Source: Campylobacter bilis
GTDB taxonomy: Bacteria > Campylobacterota > Campylobacteria > Campylobacterales > Campylobacteraceae
DNA: 64,000 bases
NCBI RefSeq assembly: GCF_016806695.1
Contig: NZ_WUED01000008.1
Location: forward strand, 28,504-92,503
Direction of reading: 5' to 3'
In this document: one piece after another, positions 38,060 through 46,816 of the stretch
Layout of the letters: each line of letters begins with the position of its first letter
Numbering within the stretch: position 1 is the stretch's first letter
Program-made: the position numbers and the translations under genes
Notes under the pieces: model-generated
Told to the model about the DNA's origin: nothing
Seen by the model: the letters and a program-made list of their open reading frames with translations, nothing else
Database searches by the model: none

Positions 38060-38135
38060 GTCTCGTTAGCTCAGCTGGTAGAGCATCTCCCTTTTAAGGA
38101 GGGGGCCGTTGGTTCGAATCCAACACGGGACACCA
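38060..38135 (+). tRNA. tRNA-Lys (TTT), copy 2
   Basis: 76 bases, identical to the tRNA-Lys at 37697 and only 5 bp after tRNA-Asp. It is the first gene of the second repeat block. Confidence 0.95.
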
Positions 38136-38196
38136 TGTTTATAAGCTTGAGAGTACTTCAGAATGATGTTTTGTTTGGAAATAAAGCTTTAAATTA

Positions 38197-38272
38197 GGTC
38201 GCTTAGCTCAGTTGGTAGAGCGCCACCCTTACAAGGTGGATGTCATAAGTTCGAGTCTTATAGCGACCACCA
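38197..38272 (+). tRNA. tRNA-Val (TAC), copy 2
   Basis: 76 bases, identical to copy 1 at 37869. It follows a 61-bp spacer that replaces the tRNA-Glu found at this point in the first block. Confidence 0.94.
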
Positions 38273-38306
38273 TAAAAATGGATAAATTTTCTTCTTTACT
38301 TTGAGT

Positions 38307-38383
38307 GCAGCGGTAGTTCAGCTGGTTAGAATGCCGCCCTGTCACGGCGGAGGTCGCGGGTTCGAGCCCCGTCCGCTGCGCCA
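38307..38383 (+). tRNA. tRNA-Asp (GTC), copy 2
   Basis: 77 bases, identical to copy 1 at 37978. It is the last gene of the seven-tRNA cluster. The spacer before it differs from the first block by one inserted base. Confidence 0.95.
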
Positions 38384-38435
38384 TTTATTAACAAGATAAG
38401 ATCATTTACAATAAAGATTAAAAATAAGGAAAAAA

Positions 38436-38825
38436 ATGTTTATCATTGGACATAAATTATTGAAAAATTCAGATTTTTCTTTTATTACAAAAAGAGAAGA
38501 AATTAAAGAAAAAAAGATTTATTGTATGGTTTATGATGAAAAATTGATTGCTTATTTGAAAGATTGTCATTTTGAATTTGCTATTTTAGTGCAAAATAAA
38601 GATGAAATATTTCTAGGTAATGCTTTGGGAGCGAAATTTTTGATTTTTGAGGACATAAAACTTGCCAAATTTGCAAGTGAGGTTGCAGAGTTTTATATCT
38701 TTGATAGTAGAATTTTGATGCTTGTTAATAGCTTAGAAAATTTTGAACAATTTTATAAATTAAAACTTGATGGAGTAATTTTAAAAAATATTATTTCTAA
38801 TTTTTCTGAATTTAAAAATAAATAA
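38436..38825 (+). CDS. Conserved-looking protein of unknown function (129 aa)
   Basis: I do not recognise a family. The protein begins MFIIGHKLLKNSDFSFITKR, has no signal peptide or membrane helix, and alternates short strands and helices (IYCMVYDEKLIAYLKD, CHFEFAILVQNKDEIFLGNA, GAKFLIFEDIKLAKFASEVA). This pattern suggests a small alpha/beta fold of the kind seen in receiver or phosphosugar-like domains, but no catalytic motif is visible. TACAAT at 38407-38412 is a likely -10 and AAGGA precedes the ATG. It stands alone after the tRNAs and converges on the AEC transporter gene. Confidence 0.7.
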   Translation: MFIIGHKLLKNSDFSFITKREEIKEKKIYCMVYDEKLIAYLKDCHFEFAILVQNKDEIFLGNALGAKFLIFEDIKLAKFASEVAEFYIFDSRILMLVNSLENFEQFYKLKLDGVILKNIISNFSEFKNK

Positions 38826-38841
38826 GCAAATCTAGTTTGGA

Positions 38842-39753
38842 TTATAATAAAATCCAAACTAAAATCGGTATAGAAATAAAAGCAAAAAGTACTCCAAAAG
38901 CTACAGCACTCACAGCTAAATTACTATCTAGTTTTGCTTTCATTATTATAGCTGCTGTTAAGGTCATAGTAGGAGTTGCACTTTCTATAATTGCAACTAT
39001 GGCAGAGGTATTTAATTTAAATCCAAATAGTTTTAAACAGCAAATAAAAATTATCGGAGTTAAAATCATTTTTGCAAAGATAACAAGGATTGTAGGCTTG
39101 TAAGCTGTTTTTATAGCCATAAAACCAAGCCCTAAACCTATAGCAAAAAGTGCTAAAGGAGTTGCTGTTCCTCCAAATAAACGTATAGGCGTGAAAATAA
39201 AATCAGGCAAGGTAATGAATTTACATAAAAAACCAAAAAATAAAGCCAAAAAAGGAGGGAAAGTAAGAATTTTTTTAATATGAACTGCTAAATTGACTTT
39301 TTTGCCATTTCCTAAAGAAAGTATAAAAGGCCCAAAAAGAGAAATAGGCAAGGTTGTAGCTAAAGCATCATAAAGTATAACTTCTGCGCTAAATTGCGGA
39401 TCTTCAAAAATTCCTGTGATAATAGGCATGCCTAAGAAAATAGTATTTCCAAAACAAGAAAGTAAAAACATGCTAATTAAAGTAGCTTTAGAAAAATTGC
39501 ATATTTTTCCAATGATAAGGACTAAGCATCCTGAAAATATGCAACTAAAAAAACCTATAAAAATTAAAATTATCAATGAAAAATCAAAATTTAAATGATA
39601 AGCTTTATCAAAAATTAAACAAGGTAGAGCAAAAGCAACAGTAAAATCCAAAAAAGTTCTGGCTTGTTTTTGTTTTAAAACACCTGTTTTTTTTGCGAAA
39701 TAACCCCCTGCAAGTAAAACAAAAATTGTAAATAATGGTAGAAAAATAAACAC
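38842..39753 (-). CDS. AEC-family transporter
   Basis: Auxin efflux carrier family membrane protein of 303 residues with about ten TM helices in two halves. Segments are MFIFLPLFTIFVLLAGGYFA (TM1), GNTIFLGMPIITGIF (conserved NxxFLGxP loop, about residue 105), LFGGTATPLALFAIGLGLGF (about 190) and ESATPTMTLTAAIIM (about 262). Bacterial members move dicarboxylates or other anions such as malate or malonate. The substrate here is not predictable. It is a single gene on the minus strand, convergent with the unknown gene at 38436. Confidence 0.85.
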   Translation of the reverse strand: MFIFLPLFTIFVLLAGGYFAKKTGVLKQKQARTFLDFTVAFALPCLIFDKAYHLNFDFSLIILIFIGFFSCIFSGCLVLIIGKICNFSKATLISMFLLSCFGNTIFLGMPIITGIFEDPQFSAEVILYDALATTLPISLFGPFILSLGNGKKVNLAVHIKKILTFPPFLALFFGFLCKFITLPDFIFTPIRLFGGTATPLALFAIGLGLGFMAIKTAYKPTILVIFAKMILTPIIFICCLKLFGFKLNTSAIVAIIESATPTMTLTAAIIMKAKLDSNLAVSAVAFGVLFAFISIPILVWILL

Positions 39754-40005
39754 TTTTCATCCTTCTTTAAAGATGATTTTAAAATGGATAGAATTATAAT
39801 CTTTATAGTTAAAAAAAATCTTAAATATTCTTAAGTTTTATAAAAATATTGTTGTAGATTTGAAGGATAAACTTAGCTATTGATATTTTGAGTTTTTAGG
39901 ATTTATCAATCAAAGATTTTAAATTATTATAATGTTTTTTACTAGATTTATAAAAATGTATTAGAAGATTTTATAAAAAATATTTTATTTGAAAGATAAG
40001 TATTA
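39754..40005. other. Non-coding gap between AEC transporter and tRNA-Leu genes
   Basis: About 250 bp of AT-rich DNA with no usable frame on either strand and no obvious hairpin. It should hold the minus-strand promoter of the AEC gene near 39760-39800, but no box stands out. Confidence 0.3.
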
Positions 40006-40091
40006 TGGTGCGGTTAGCGAGATTCGAACTCGCACACGCGGAGCGCACCACCCCCTCAAGATGGCGTGTCTACCAATTCCACCATAACCGC
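40006..40091 (-). tRNA. tRNA-Leu (GAG)
   Basis: 86 bases including CCA, with the long variable arm of class II tRNAs. Acceptor GCGGTTA/TAACCGC. The anticodon arm CCATC-TTGAGGG-GGTGG reads GAG, and the T arm is CGAGTTCGAATCTCG. It lies 32 bp downstream of atpE on the same strand, with a hairpin between them. Confidence 0.95.
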
Positions 40092-40100
40092 AATCAAAAT

Positions 40101-40118
40101 AAAGCCTAAAAAGGCTTT
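40101..40118 (-). terminator. Hairpin between atpE and tRNA-Leu
   Basis: AAAGCCT at 40101-40107 pairs with AGGCTTT at 40112-40118 around a 4-A loop. On the minus strand a T-rich run follows (ATTTTG), so it can end the atpE transcript. On the plus strand it is followed by TT only. Confidence 0.65.
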
Positions 40119-40123
40119 TTAAA

Positions 40124-40462
40124 TCATTGTACAACTATAAAAGGATTTGCATAAAGTACTATAAGTGCAATAACAAGAGCATAAATAACTTGTGCTTCTA
40201 TCATTGCTAAAGCAATAAACATTGTTGTCATCAGTTTGGCTCCAAGACCTGGATTTCTAGCAGTTCCTGCTATAGTTGCTGCTGCGGTATTTCCCATACC
40301 AATAGCACCACCAAGTGCTGCAACGCCAAGACCTAAGCCCGCTGCAAGAACTGAAAATGCTTTAATCCATACGTTAATAGCTTCTTGTTCTACTGGAGTA
40401 TTTGTTTCACTTGCGAAAACTACTGCTGTGCATGCTAATAATAAAAAAACTAATTTTTTCAT
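40124..40462 (-). CDS. atpE: ATP synthase F0 subunit c
   Basis: A 112-residue proteolipid of the ATP synthase rotor ring. After an N-terminal signal-like segment (MKKLVFLLLACTAVVFASET) come TM1, with GLGLGVAALGGAIGMG, the polar loop with ARNPGLG, and TM2, with IALAMIEAQVIYALVIALIV; the proton-carrying Glu is in AMIEAQ (about residue 88). The 30-residue extension before TM1 is longer than in E. coli c (79 residues). The gene lies apart from the other atp genes, as in related species. An AAGG-type site precedes the ATG. Confidence 0.94.
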   Translation of the reverse strand: MKKLVFLLLACTAVVFASETNTPVEQEAINVWIKAFSVLAAGLGLGVAALGGAIGMGNTAAATIAGTARNPGLGAKLMTTMFIALAMIEAQVIYALVIALIVLYANPFIVVQ

Positions 40463-40704
40463 TATTTAAACCTTTCTTTAAAATATTGATAAATTATTTT
40501 TAATTTTTAAATCAGTTCGGCTTGCGTATCCCTACTTAAGATTTAAAAATGAATTAAAATAATAGCTAAAACTATCTTTATTTTTATTGAAATTTACAAA
40601 ATTTCACATTTTTGAATAAAATTGCTTTGTTTTTAATAAAGGTTAAAACTTTTTTTGCTTTAATAATATTTTAAAATAATTTTTTATGAAATAAGGTTGT
40701 CACA
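40463..40704. promoter_or_regulatory. Divergent atpE / transporter intergenic region with inverted repeat
   Basis: A 242-bp gap. TTTTTAAATC at 40504-40513 and GATTTAAAAA at 40540-40549 form a perfect 10-bp inverted repeat around a 26-base loop that is far more GC-rich than its surroundings (CGGCTTGCGTATCCC). It lies 42-87 bp before the atpE start. TAAAAT near 40672-40677 may be the -10 of the plus-strand transporter. Whether the repeat is an operator, leader hairpin or small RNA cannot be told. Confidence 0.35.
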
Positions 40705-42039
40705 TTGGATTCTAAATTTTCAAAAATAGGTTTTGTTCTAGCAGTGGCGGGATCTGCTGTAGGATTAGGTAATGCTTGGAAATTTCCGACATTAGTAGGG
40801 CAAAGTGGAGGATCAGCTTTTATTTTACTTTATATTATGCTTACCTTAGGTGTAGGCTTTGTTATATTTTTGGCTGAGTTAAGTATTGGTAAGATTAGTG
40901 AAAAAGATCCTGTAAATGCTTATGAAAGATTAGCACCTTCAAATAAAAAGGCTTGGTCTTGCGTGGGTTTTACAATGATAGGAGCGATTTTAATTGTTTC
41001 TTTTTACATTTTGGTTATTGCTTGGATACTTAAGTATGCTTTTTTAAGTGTAAGTGGAGCTTTGCCTATGGATTTGCAAGCAAGCAAAGCACAATTTGGA
41101 ATTTTAACAAGTGAAGATTTCATCAGTCAATTTATTTGTTTTACTTTGGTTTTTTTCAGTGTTTTTTATATAGTTTCTAAGGGTGTTAAAAATGGTATTG
41201 AAAAATTAAATATTTGGATGATGCCTTCTTTGTTTATTTTATTGCTTTTAATGCTTATTTATGCTATAAGTAAAGAAGGTTTTATGATGGCGACTCGTTT
41301 TCTTTTTATACCTGATTTTTCTAAGATTCATATTTCTAATATTCTTGAGGCTTTAGGACTTGCATTTTTTAGTCTTTCTTTGGGTGTTGGAACTATTATT
41401 ACTTATTCTGCGAGTTTGCCCGATAGGACTAATTTTATCACTAGTACTTTAAATATTATTTTTATCAATCTTTTAGTGGGTTTATTAATGGGTTTGGTGG
41501 TTTTTACTTTTATTTTTGAATTTGGCTATGATCCTAATCAAGAAGGCCCCGGACTTGTTTTTATTTCTTTAGCAACTTTATTTGAAAAACTTGGAGTCAT
41601 GGGTCATGTTTTTGGAGCTGCATTTTTTATTTCTTTGATTTTTGCAGGTATTACTTCAGCTATTTCTATGGTAGAGCCTTTTGCTTTTTATCTTATTAAT
41701 ACTTTTAATATGAGTCGTAAAAAAGCTGTGATTTTAATAGCTATTATTGTTTATATTTTAGGAATGCTATGTATTTTATCTTCTTTAAAAGATACACAAT
41801 TTCATATTTTTGGAGTAAGTTTTTTTGATTTTCTTGATAGTATTTCAAGTAAAATTATCATGCCTTTGGGTGGAATTTTAGCTTCTATATTTGTGGGTTT
41901 TATCATGAAAAAAGAAGCTTTAAAAATTTTATTTGAACCTTATATGAAAGGTCTATTTTTTGAGCTTTGGTATGTATTTTTAAGGTTTATTTCTCCTTTG
42001 GCTGTAGTTGTGGTTATGATAGTTGCATTATTAAAGTGA
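40705..42039 (+). CDS. Sodium-dependent NSS/SNF family transporter 1
   Basis: A 444-residue LeuT-fold Na+/amino acid symporter with about 11-12 TMs. TM1 signature GSAVGLGNAWKFPTLVGQ-SGG (residues ~17-37) holds the unwound substrate and Na site, and TM6 contains ALGLAFFSLSLGVGTIITYS. TM8 contains FAGITSAISMVEPFAFY. The start codon is TTG with AAGG 9 bases before, giving MDSKFSKIGFVLAV. The substrate is probably an amino acid. It is followed 12 bp later by a paralogue; together they look like an ancient tandem duplication. Confidence 0.9.
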   Translation: MDSKFSKIGFVLAVAGSAVGLGNAWKFPTLVGQSGGSAFILLYIMLTLGVGFVIFLAELSIGKISEKDPVNAYERLAPSNKKAWSCVGFTMIGAILIVSFYILVIAWILKYAFLSVSGALPMDLQASKAQFGILTSEDFISQFICFTLVFFSVFYIVSKGVKNGIEKLNIWMMPSLFILLLLMLIYAISKEGFMMATRFLFIPDFSKIHISNILEALGLAFFSLSLGVGTIITYSASLPDRTNFITSTLNIIFINLLVGLLMGLVVFTFIFEFGYDPNQEGPGLVFISLATLFEKLGVMGHVFGAAFFISLIFAGITSAISMVEPFAFYLINTFNMSRKKAVILIAIIVYILGMLCILSSLKDTQFHIFGVSFFDFLDSISSKIIMPLGGILASIFVGFIMKKEALKILFEPYMKGLFFELWYVFLRFISPLAVVVVMIVALLK

Positions 42040-42051
42040 ATTAAAAAGACT

Positions 42052-43392
42052 ATGAGAACATATTTTTCAAAAATAGGTTTTATTTTAGCTGTTGCTGGAG
42101 GAGCTATAGGCTTAGGCAATGCTTGGAAATTCCCTACTTTAAGTGCGGAAAATGGGGGTTTTATTTTTGTGCTTTTATATTTATTTTTTACTTTAAGCAT
42201 AGGTTTTAGTATTTTTTTAGCTGAAGTAGCTATGGGACGTTTGAGTAAAAGTGATTTGGCTAATGCTTATTCAAGTCTTGCTATAAGTCATGGCAAAAGA
42301 TGGCGTTATGCTGGGATTTTCATGCTAGGTGGGATTTTTGTTCTTTCTTTTTATTTGGTCATTATGGGATGGGTTTTAAAATACACTTTAAGCAGTCTTT
42401 ATTATCTTCCTAAAAGCTTAGAAGAAGCAAAGATTAATTTTCATACTTTAATCAGCAGTGATTTATCAAGTTCTGCTTTTTTCTTTATTTTATCTTTTTT
42501 TCTTACTTTGTTTATTGTGTCTAAAGGTTTGATTAAAGGCATTGAAAAGTTAAATCTTATTATTATGCCTATTTTGTTTTTAATGCTTCTTTTTATGTTG
42601 TTTTATTGCATGAGTTTTCAAAAGAGTTTTGCAAGAGCATTTTCTTATCTTTTTTATCCTAATATTTTGTATTTTAAATTAAGTTCCATTGCAGAAGCTT
42701 TAGGGCTTGCATTTTTTACTTTGTGTTTGGGTATAGGTTGTATAGTTACTTATTCTGCTGCATTAAATAAAAAGACTAATTTTATTAGAAGTTCTGTATA
42801 TATTGTTTTGATTAATTTATTTATTTCTTTTATTATGGGGATTATTGTTTTTACTTTCATTTTCGAATTTGGAACTCATCCTTATACTGAAGGTGCTGGC
42901 ATTGTTTTTATCTCTTTAATAAGTTTGTTTAATCAACTTGGAACTTTAGGGCATGGTTTAGCATTTTGCTTTTTTTTAGCACTTTTTTTTGCAGGTATTA
43001 CTTCAGCTATTTCTATGATAGAGCCTTTAACTTCTTATATGATTAATAATTATAAAATTTCTCGTCTTAAGGCTTTGTTTTTTATAGGATTTTTTGTTTT
43101 TGTTTTAGGTAACGCTTGTATTTTGTCTTTAAATTCTGATTTTTCGTCTATGCTGAGTTTTTTTGGTAAAGATTTTTTTACTTTATTAGACAAAGTTACT
43201 TCTAATTTTTTATTACCTCTTGGGGCTATAGTAAGTTCTATATTTGTGGGTTTTTTTATGGATCAAAAAAAGATTTATAAGATTTTCTCTCAATTTATAA
43301 GCAGAGAAATTTTTCTAGTTTGGCTGTTTTTTATCCGTTTTATATCCCCTGTGGCGATAATTTTGGTAATGTGTTATCAAATTTTTGTATAA
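42052..43392 (+). CDS. Sodium-dependent NSS/SNF family transporter 2
   Basis: A 446-residue paralogue of the gene just upstream, with the same fold and motifs: GGAIGLGNAWKFPTLSAENGG (TM1), ALGLAFFTLCLGIGCIVTYS (TM6) and FFAGITSAISMIEPLTSYM (TM8). The two share long stretches of similar sequence but differ through the middle, so separate substrates or a heteromer are possible. It sits 12 bp after copy 1. Its stop is 29 bp before the pycB ATG, so the three genes may be one transcript. Confidence 0.9.
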   Translation: MRTYFSKIGFILAVAGGAIGLGNAWKFPTLSAENGGFIFVLLYLFFTLSIGFSIFLAEVAMGRLSKSDLANAYSSLAISHGKRWRYAGIFMLGGIFVLSFYLVIMGWVLKYTLSSLYYLPKSLEEAKINFHTLISSDLSSSAFFFILSFFLTLFIVSKGLIKGIEKLNLIIMPILFLMLLFMLFYCMSFQKSFARAFSYLFYPNILYFKLSSIAEALGLAFFTLCLGIGCIVTYSAALNKKTNFIRSSVYIVLINLFISFIMGIIVFTFIFEFGTHPYTEGAGIVFISLISLFNQLGTLGHGLAFCFFLALFFAGITSAISMIEPLTSYMINNYKISRLKALFFIGFFVFVLGNACILSLNSDFSSMLSFFGKDFFTLLDKVTSNFLLPLGAIVSSIFVGFFMDQKKIYKIFSQFISREIFLVWLFFIRFISPVAIILVMCYQIFV

Positions 43393-43421
43393 TAAAAATA
43401 TATTTTTTTCAAGGAAAACAA

Positions 43422-45221
43422 ATGGCTAAAAAATTCATCGATATAATGGACACAAGCTTTAGGGATGGTTTTCAATCTGTTTATGGAGCTAGGGTTTTAA
43501 TGGATGATTTTTTTCCTGCTGTTGAAGCAGCCAAACAAGCAGGTATTACACATTTTGAATTTGGCGGTGGAGCTAGATTTCAAAGTTTGTATTTTTATCT
43601 TAATGAAGATGCCTTTACCATGATGGATAAATTCAGATCCCTTGTGGGAAAAGAAGCTAATTTGCAAACTTTAGCAAGAGGCGTAAATACTGTTACTTTA
43701 GATACAGGAAGCAAAGAACTCATTGATTTGCATGCAAAATTGTTTGCAAAACATGGTACAACAACTATAAGAAATTTTGATGCACTCAATGATGTAAATA
43801 ATCTAAAATTTAGTGGAGAATGTATAGTAAAACACGGTTTAAAGCATGAAATTACTATTACTTTAATGGATTTGCCTTTAAATTGTAAAGGCGCACATGA
43901 TCTTGCTTTTTATGAAAAAATATTAAAAGAAATTTTAAAAGCAGAAATTCCTTTTCATAGCCTTTGTTTTAAAGATGCTAGTGGGACTTCAAATCCAAAT
44001 AAAATTTATCAAACCATTAAAATGGCTAGAAAAATTTTGCCTCAAAATACACATATAAGACTTCATACGCATGAAACTGCTGGAGTGAGTGTAGCTTGCT
44101 ATCTTGCAGCACTTCAAGCAGGGGTTGATGGTATAGATCTTGCTGCAGCTCCTGTAAGCGGCGGTACTTCTCAGCCTGATATTTTAACTATGATGCATGC
44201 TGTAAAAGGACAAAATTACGATCTTGGTGGTCTTGAAGAAGAGGCAATTTTAAAATATGAAGAAGTTTTAAAAGATTGTTTAAAAGAATATTTTTTACCC
44301 CCTGAAGCAACTATGGTAAATCCACTTATCCCCTTTTCTCCTATGCCAGGAGGAGCTTTAACAGCAAATACTCAAATGATGCGAGATAATAATATTTTGG
44401 ATAAATTTCCTCAAGTTATTCATGCTATGCGTGAAGTAGTTGAAAAAGGGGGTTTTGGCACTTCTGTGACTCCTGTTTCTCAATTTTATTTCCAACAAGC
44501 TTTTAATAATGTTATGTTTGGTTCTTGGAAGAAAATTGCAGAAGGTTATGGTAAAATGGTGCTTGGGTATTTTGGAAAAACTCCAGTTGCCCCAGATACT
44601 GATATTGTAAAACTTGCTTCAAAGCAGTTAAATCTAGAGCCTACTACAGAGCTTGCTATAGATATAGCTGATAAAGATGAGACAAAAAGCATAGCCTATG
44701 TTAAATCTTTACTTAAAAAAGAAGGTATAAATACAAGCGAAGAAAATATTTTTATCGCAGCAGCTTGTAAGGAAAAAGGCATAGCATTTTTAAAAGGCGA
44801 AATAAAGGTAAATATACGCAAAAATCATGTCGTAGCAAAATCACCTAGCCTTGATGAAAATAAATTTACCGTTGCAGTAAATGGCAATAAATATCATGTT
44901 GAAGTAAGTTATGGTTTTGATAAAGATGTGAATATCAAAAGTGCAAAAAAAGTAGAAGAAAATAAAAACATTTCTTCTTCGGATTTAAAGACCTTTGCAA
45001 ATGTAGAAAATGAAATTTTAGCAGACATTTCAGGTAGTGTCTTTAAAATTTATATCAATGAAGGTGAAGAAGTAAAATCAGGACAAGTTATTATGATTTT
45101 AGAAGCAATGAAAATGGAAATTGAAATAAATGCTTCAAAAGATGGTGTTATTTCAGAACTTTGTGTTAAAATAGGTGATATGGTTAGTGAAGGACAAATT
45201 TTAGCTATTTATAAAAATTAA
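43422..45221 (+). CDS. pycB: Pyruvate carboxylase subunit B
   Basis: The 599-residue carboxyltransferase/biotin subunit of two-subunit pyruvate carboxylase (also oxaloacetate decarboxylase alpha-like). The N-terminal HMGL-type barrel starts [20 protein letters not shown] and includes the [10 protein letters not shown] metal ligand pair (about residue 208). The C-terminal biotinyl domain carries [11 protein letters not shown] with the biotinylated Lys about residue 564. The frame is open upstream to 43320, but AAGGA at 43411-43415 and the family N-terminus fix the ATG at 43422. It feeds oxaloacetate and stands directly before pckA. Confidence 0.93.
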   Translation: MAKKFIDIMDTSFRDGFQSVYGARVLMDDFFPAVEAAKQAGITHFEFGGGARFQSLYFYLNEDAFTMMDKFRSLVGKEANLQTLARGVNTVTLDTGSKELIDLHAKLFAKHGTTTIRNFDALNDVNNLKFSGECIVKHGLKHEITITLMDLPLNCKGAHDLAFYEKILKEILKAEIPFHSLCFKDASGTSNPNKIYQTIKMARKILPQNTHIRLHTHETAGVSVACYLAALQAGVDGIDLAAAPVSGGTSQPDILTMMHAVKGQNYDLGGLEEEAILKYEEVLKDCLKEYFLPPEATMVNPLIPFSPMPGGALTANTQMMRDNNILDKFPQVIHAMREVVEKGGFGTSVTPVSQFYFQQAFNNVMFGSWKKIAEGYGKMVLGYFGKTPVAPDTDIVKLASKQLNLEPTTELAIDIADKDETKSIAYVKSLLKKEGINTSEENIFIAAACKEKGIAFLKGEIKVNIRKNHVVAKSPSLDENKFTVAVNGNKYHVEVSYGFDKDVNIKSAKKVEENKNISSSDLKTFANVENEILADISGSVFKIYINEGEEVKSGQVIMILEAMKMEIEINASKDGVISELCVKIGDMVSEGQILAIYKN

Positions 45222-45232
45222 AGCGAGGGAAA

Positions 45233-46807
45233 ATGGAAAAATTTAATAATTTAGGTATAGAAAATATAAAAACAGTTTTTCATAATTTAACTTATGAAGA
45301 GTTAAATGCACATGAAAAAGCTAATAATGAAGGTTTAAGTACTGATAATGGTGCTTTTTGTGTTGATACAGGGATTTTTACAGGAAGAAGTCCTAAGGAT
45401 AAATATTTTGTTAAGCAAGACCCTTCAAGTAAATATATTGCCTGGGGAAAGGTTAATCAAGCCATCACAAAAGAATTATTTGACAAGCTTTTAAATAAAG
45501 CAAAAAAAGAATTAAGCGGAAAAGAAATTTATGTTCAAGATGCTTTTTGTGGTGCTTCTTTACAAAGTCGTAAAGCTATAAGATTTGTGACTGAGGTTGC
45601 ATGGCAAGCACATTTTGTAAAAAACATGTTTATACGCCCTAATTCTAAGGAACTTGAAGATTTTAAAGCCGATTTTATCGTTTATAATGCTTGTAAATGC
45701 ACTAATGAAGATTATAAAAAAGACGGTTTAAATTCTGAAGTTTTTGTGATTTTTAACATGGAAGAAAATATAGCAGTTATTGGTGGAACTTGGTATGGCG
45801 GAGAGATGAAAAAAGGAATTTTTTCTATGATGAATTATTGGTTGCCGCTTGAAAATAAACTTTCTATGCATTGTAGTGCTAATGTAGGAGAAAAAGGTGA
45901 TGTGGCATTATTTTTTGGGCTTAGTGGTACAGGAAAAACTACGCTTTCAACAGATCCAAAAAGAAAGCTTATAGGTGATGATGAGCATGGTTGGGATGAT
46001 GAGGGTGTGTTTAATTTCGAAGGGGGTTGTTATGCTAAAACAATCAATCTTAATCCTGAGTATGAGCCAGAAATTTATGGCGCTATTAAGAAAAACGCAC
46101 TTTTAGAAAATGTAGTTTTAAAAGCAGATGGAAGTGTAGATTATGCTGATGCTTCAAAGACAGAAAATACAAGAGTTTCTTATCCTATTGATCATATTCA
46201 AAACCATGAGCTTAGTTTAAAAGCAGGGCATCCACAAAATATCATTTTTTTAAGTGCTGATGCTTTTGGTGTCTTGCCTCCTGTAAGCAAGCTTGGTAAA
46301 GAACAAGCTATGTATTATTTTTTAAGTGGATATACAGCAAAGCTTGCAGGGACAGAAAGAGGTGTTAGTGAACCTCAAGCGACTTTTTCGGCTTGTTTTG
46401 GAGAGCCTTTTATGCCTTTGCATCCTACAGTTTATGCAAGATTGCTTGGAGAAAAAATTCATAAACATAATGTAAATGTTTATCTTGTTAACACAGGTTG
46501 GAGTGGAGGAAGCTATGGTGTGGGTAAAAGAATGAGTATCCAAGTCACTAGAGCTTGCATTAATGCTATTTTAGATGGAAGCATTTCTCAATGTGAATTT
46601 GAAAATTTTGAAGTTTTTAATTTAGCCATTCCTAAAGCTTTAGAAGGGGTGGAAAATATCTTTTTAAATCCTATAAATACTTGGTCAGATAAGAATGCTT
46701 ATACAAATACAAGAGATCAATTAGCTAAGATGTTTGTGCAAAATTTCAAGCGTTACGAAGATGTTAAAGAAGGATTAGAATTCAGTCAATTTGGACCTAA
46801 AATTTAA
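45233..46807 (+). CDS. pckA: Phosphoenolpyruvate carboxykinase (ATP)
   Basis: ATP-type PEPCK of 524 residues. Visible are [12 protein letters not shown] (about 40), [20 protein letters not shown] (about 183, metal Lys), the kinase P-loop [14 protein letters not shown] (about 228), [22 protein letters not shown] (about 245) and the nucleotide site [14 protein letters not shown] (about 430). In Campylobacter it is the gluconeogenic entry from oxaloacetate, which pairs with pycB 11 bp upstream. The organism is thought to depend on gluconeogenesis for sugar phosphates. Confidence 0.96.
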   Translation: MEKFNNLGIENIKTVFHNLTYEELNAHEKANNEGLSTDNGAFCVDTGIFTGRSPKDKYFVKQDPSSKYIAWGKVNQAITKELFDKLLNKAKKELSGKEIYVQDAFCGASLQSRKAIRFVTEVAWQAHFVKNMFIRPNSKELEDFKADFIVYNACKCTNEDYKKDGLNSEVFVIFNMEENIAVIGGTWYGGEMKKGIFSMMNYWLPLENKLSMHCSANVGEKGDVALFFGLSGTGKTTLSTDPKRKLIGDDEHGWDDEGVFNFEGGCYAKTINLNPEYEPEIYGAIKKNALLENVVLKADGSVDYADASKTENTRVSYPIDHIQNHELSLKAGHPQNIIFLSADAFGVLPPVSKLGKEQAMYYFLSGYTAKLAGTERGVSEPQATFSACFGEPFMPLHPTVYARLLGEKIHKHNVNVYLVNTGWSGGSYGVGKRMSIQVTRACINAILDGSISQCEFENFEVFNLAIPKALEGVENIFLNPINTWSDKNAYTNTRDQLAKMFVQNFKRYEDVKEGLEFSQFGPKI

Positions 46808-46816
46808 GGTGTTTTA

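Larger units (their letters stand above)
37697..38386 (+). repeat. Partial tandem duplication of a tRNA block
   Basis: The order Lys-Glu-Val-Asp is followed by Lys-Val-Asp. The Val-Asp part, including the 33-bp spacer (ATAAAAATGGATAAATTTTC...), is repeated from about 37863-38057 to 38191-38386 with one inserted base (GATGCAG versus GAGTGCAG). The Lys genes are identical. The second block lacks tRNA-Glu and has an unrelated 61-bp spacer instead. Confidence 0.85.

Noticed and set aside
38136..38196. A decayed tRNA-Glu in the spacer of the second tRNA block
   Set aside because: No acceptor, D or T arm could be found in these 61 bases.
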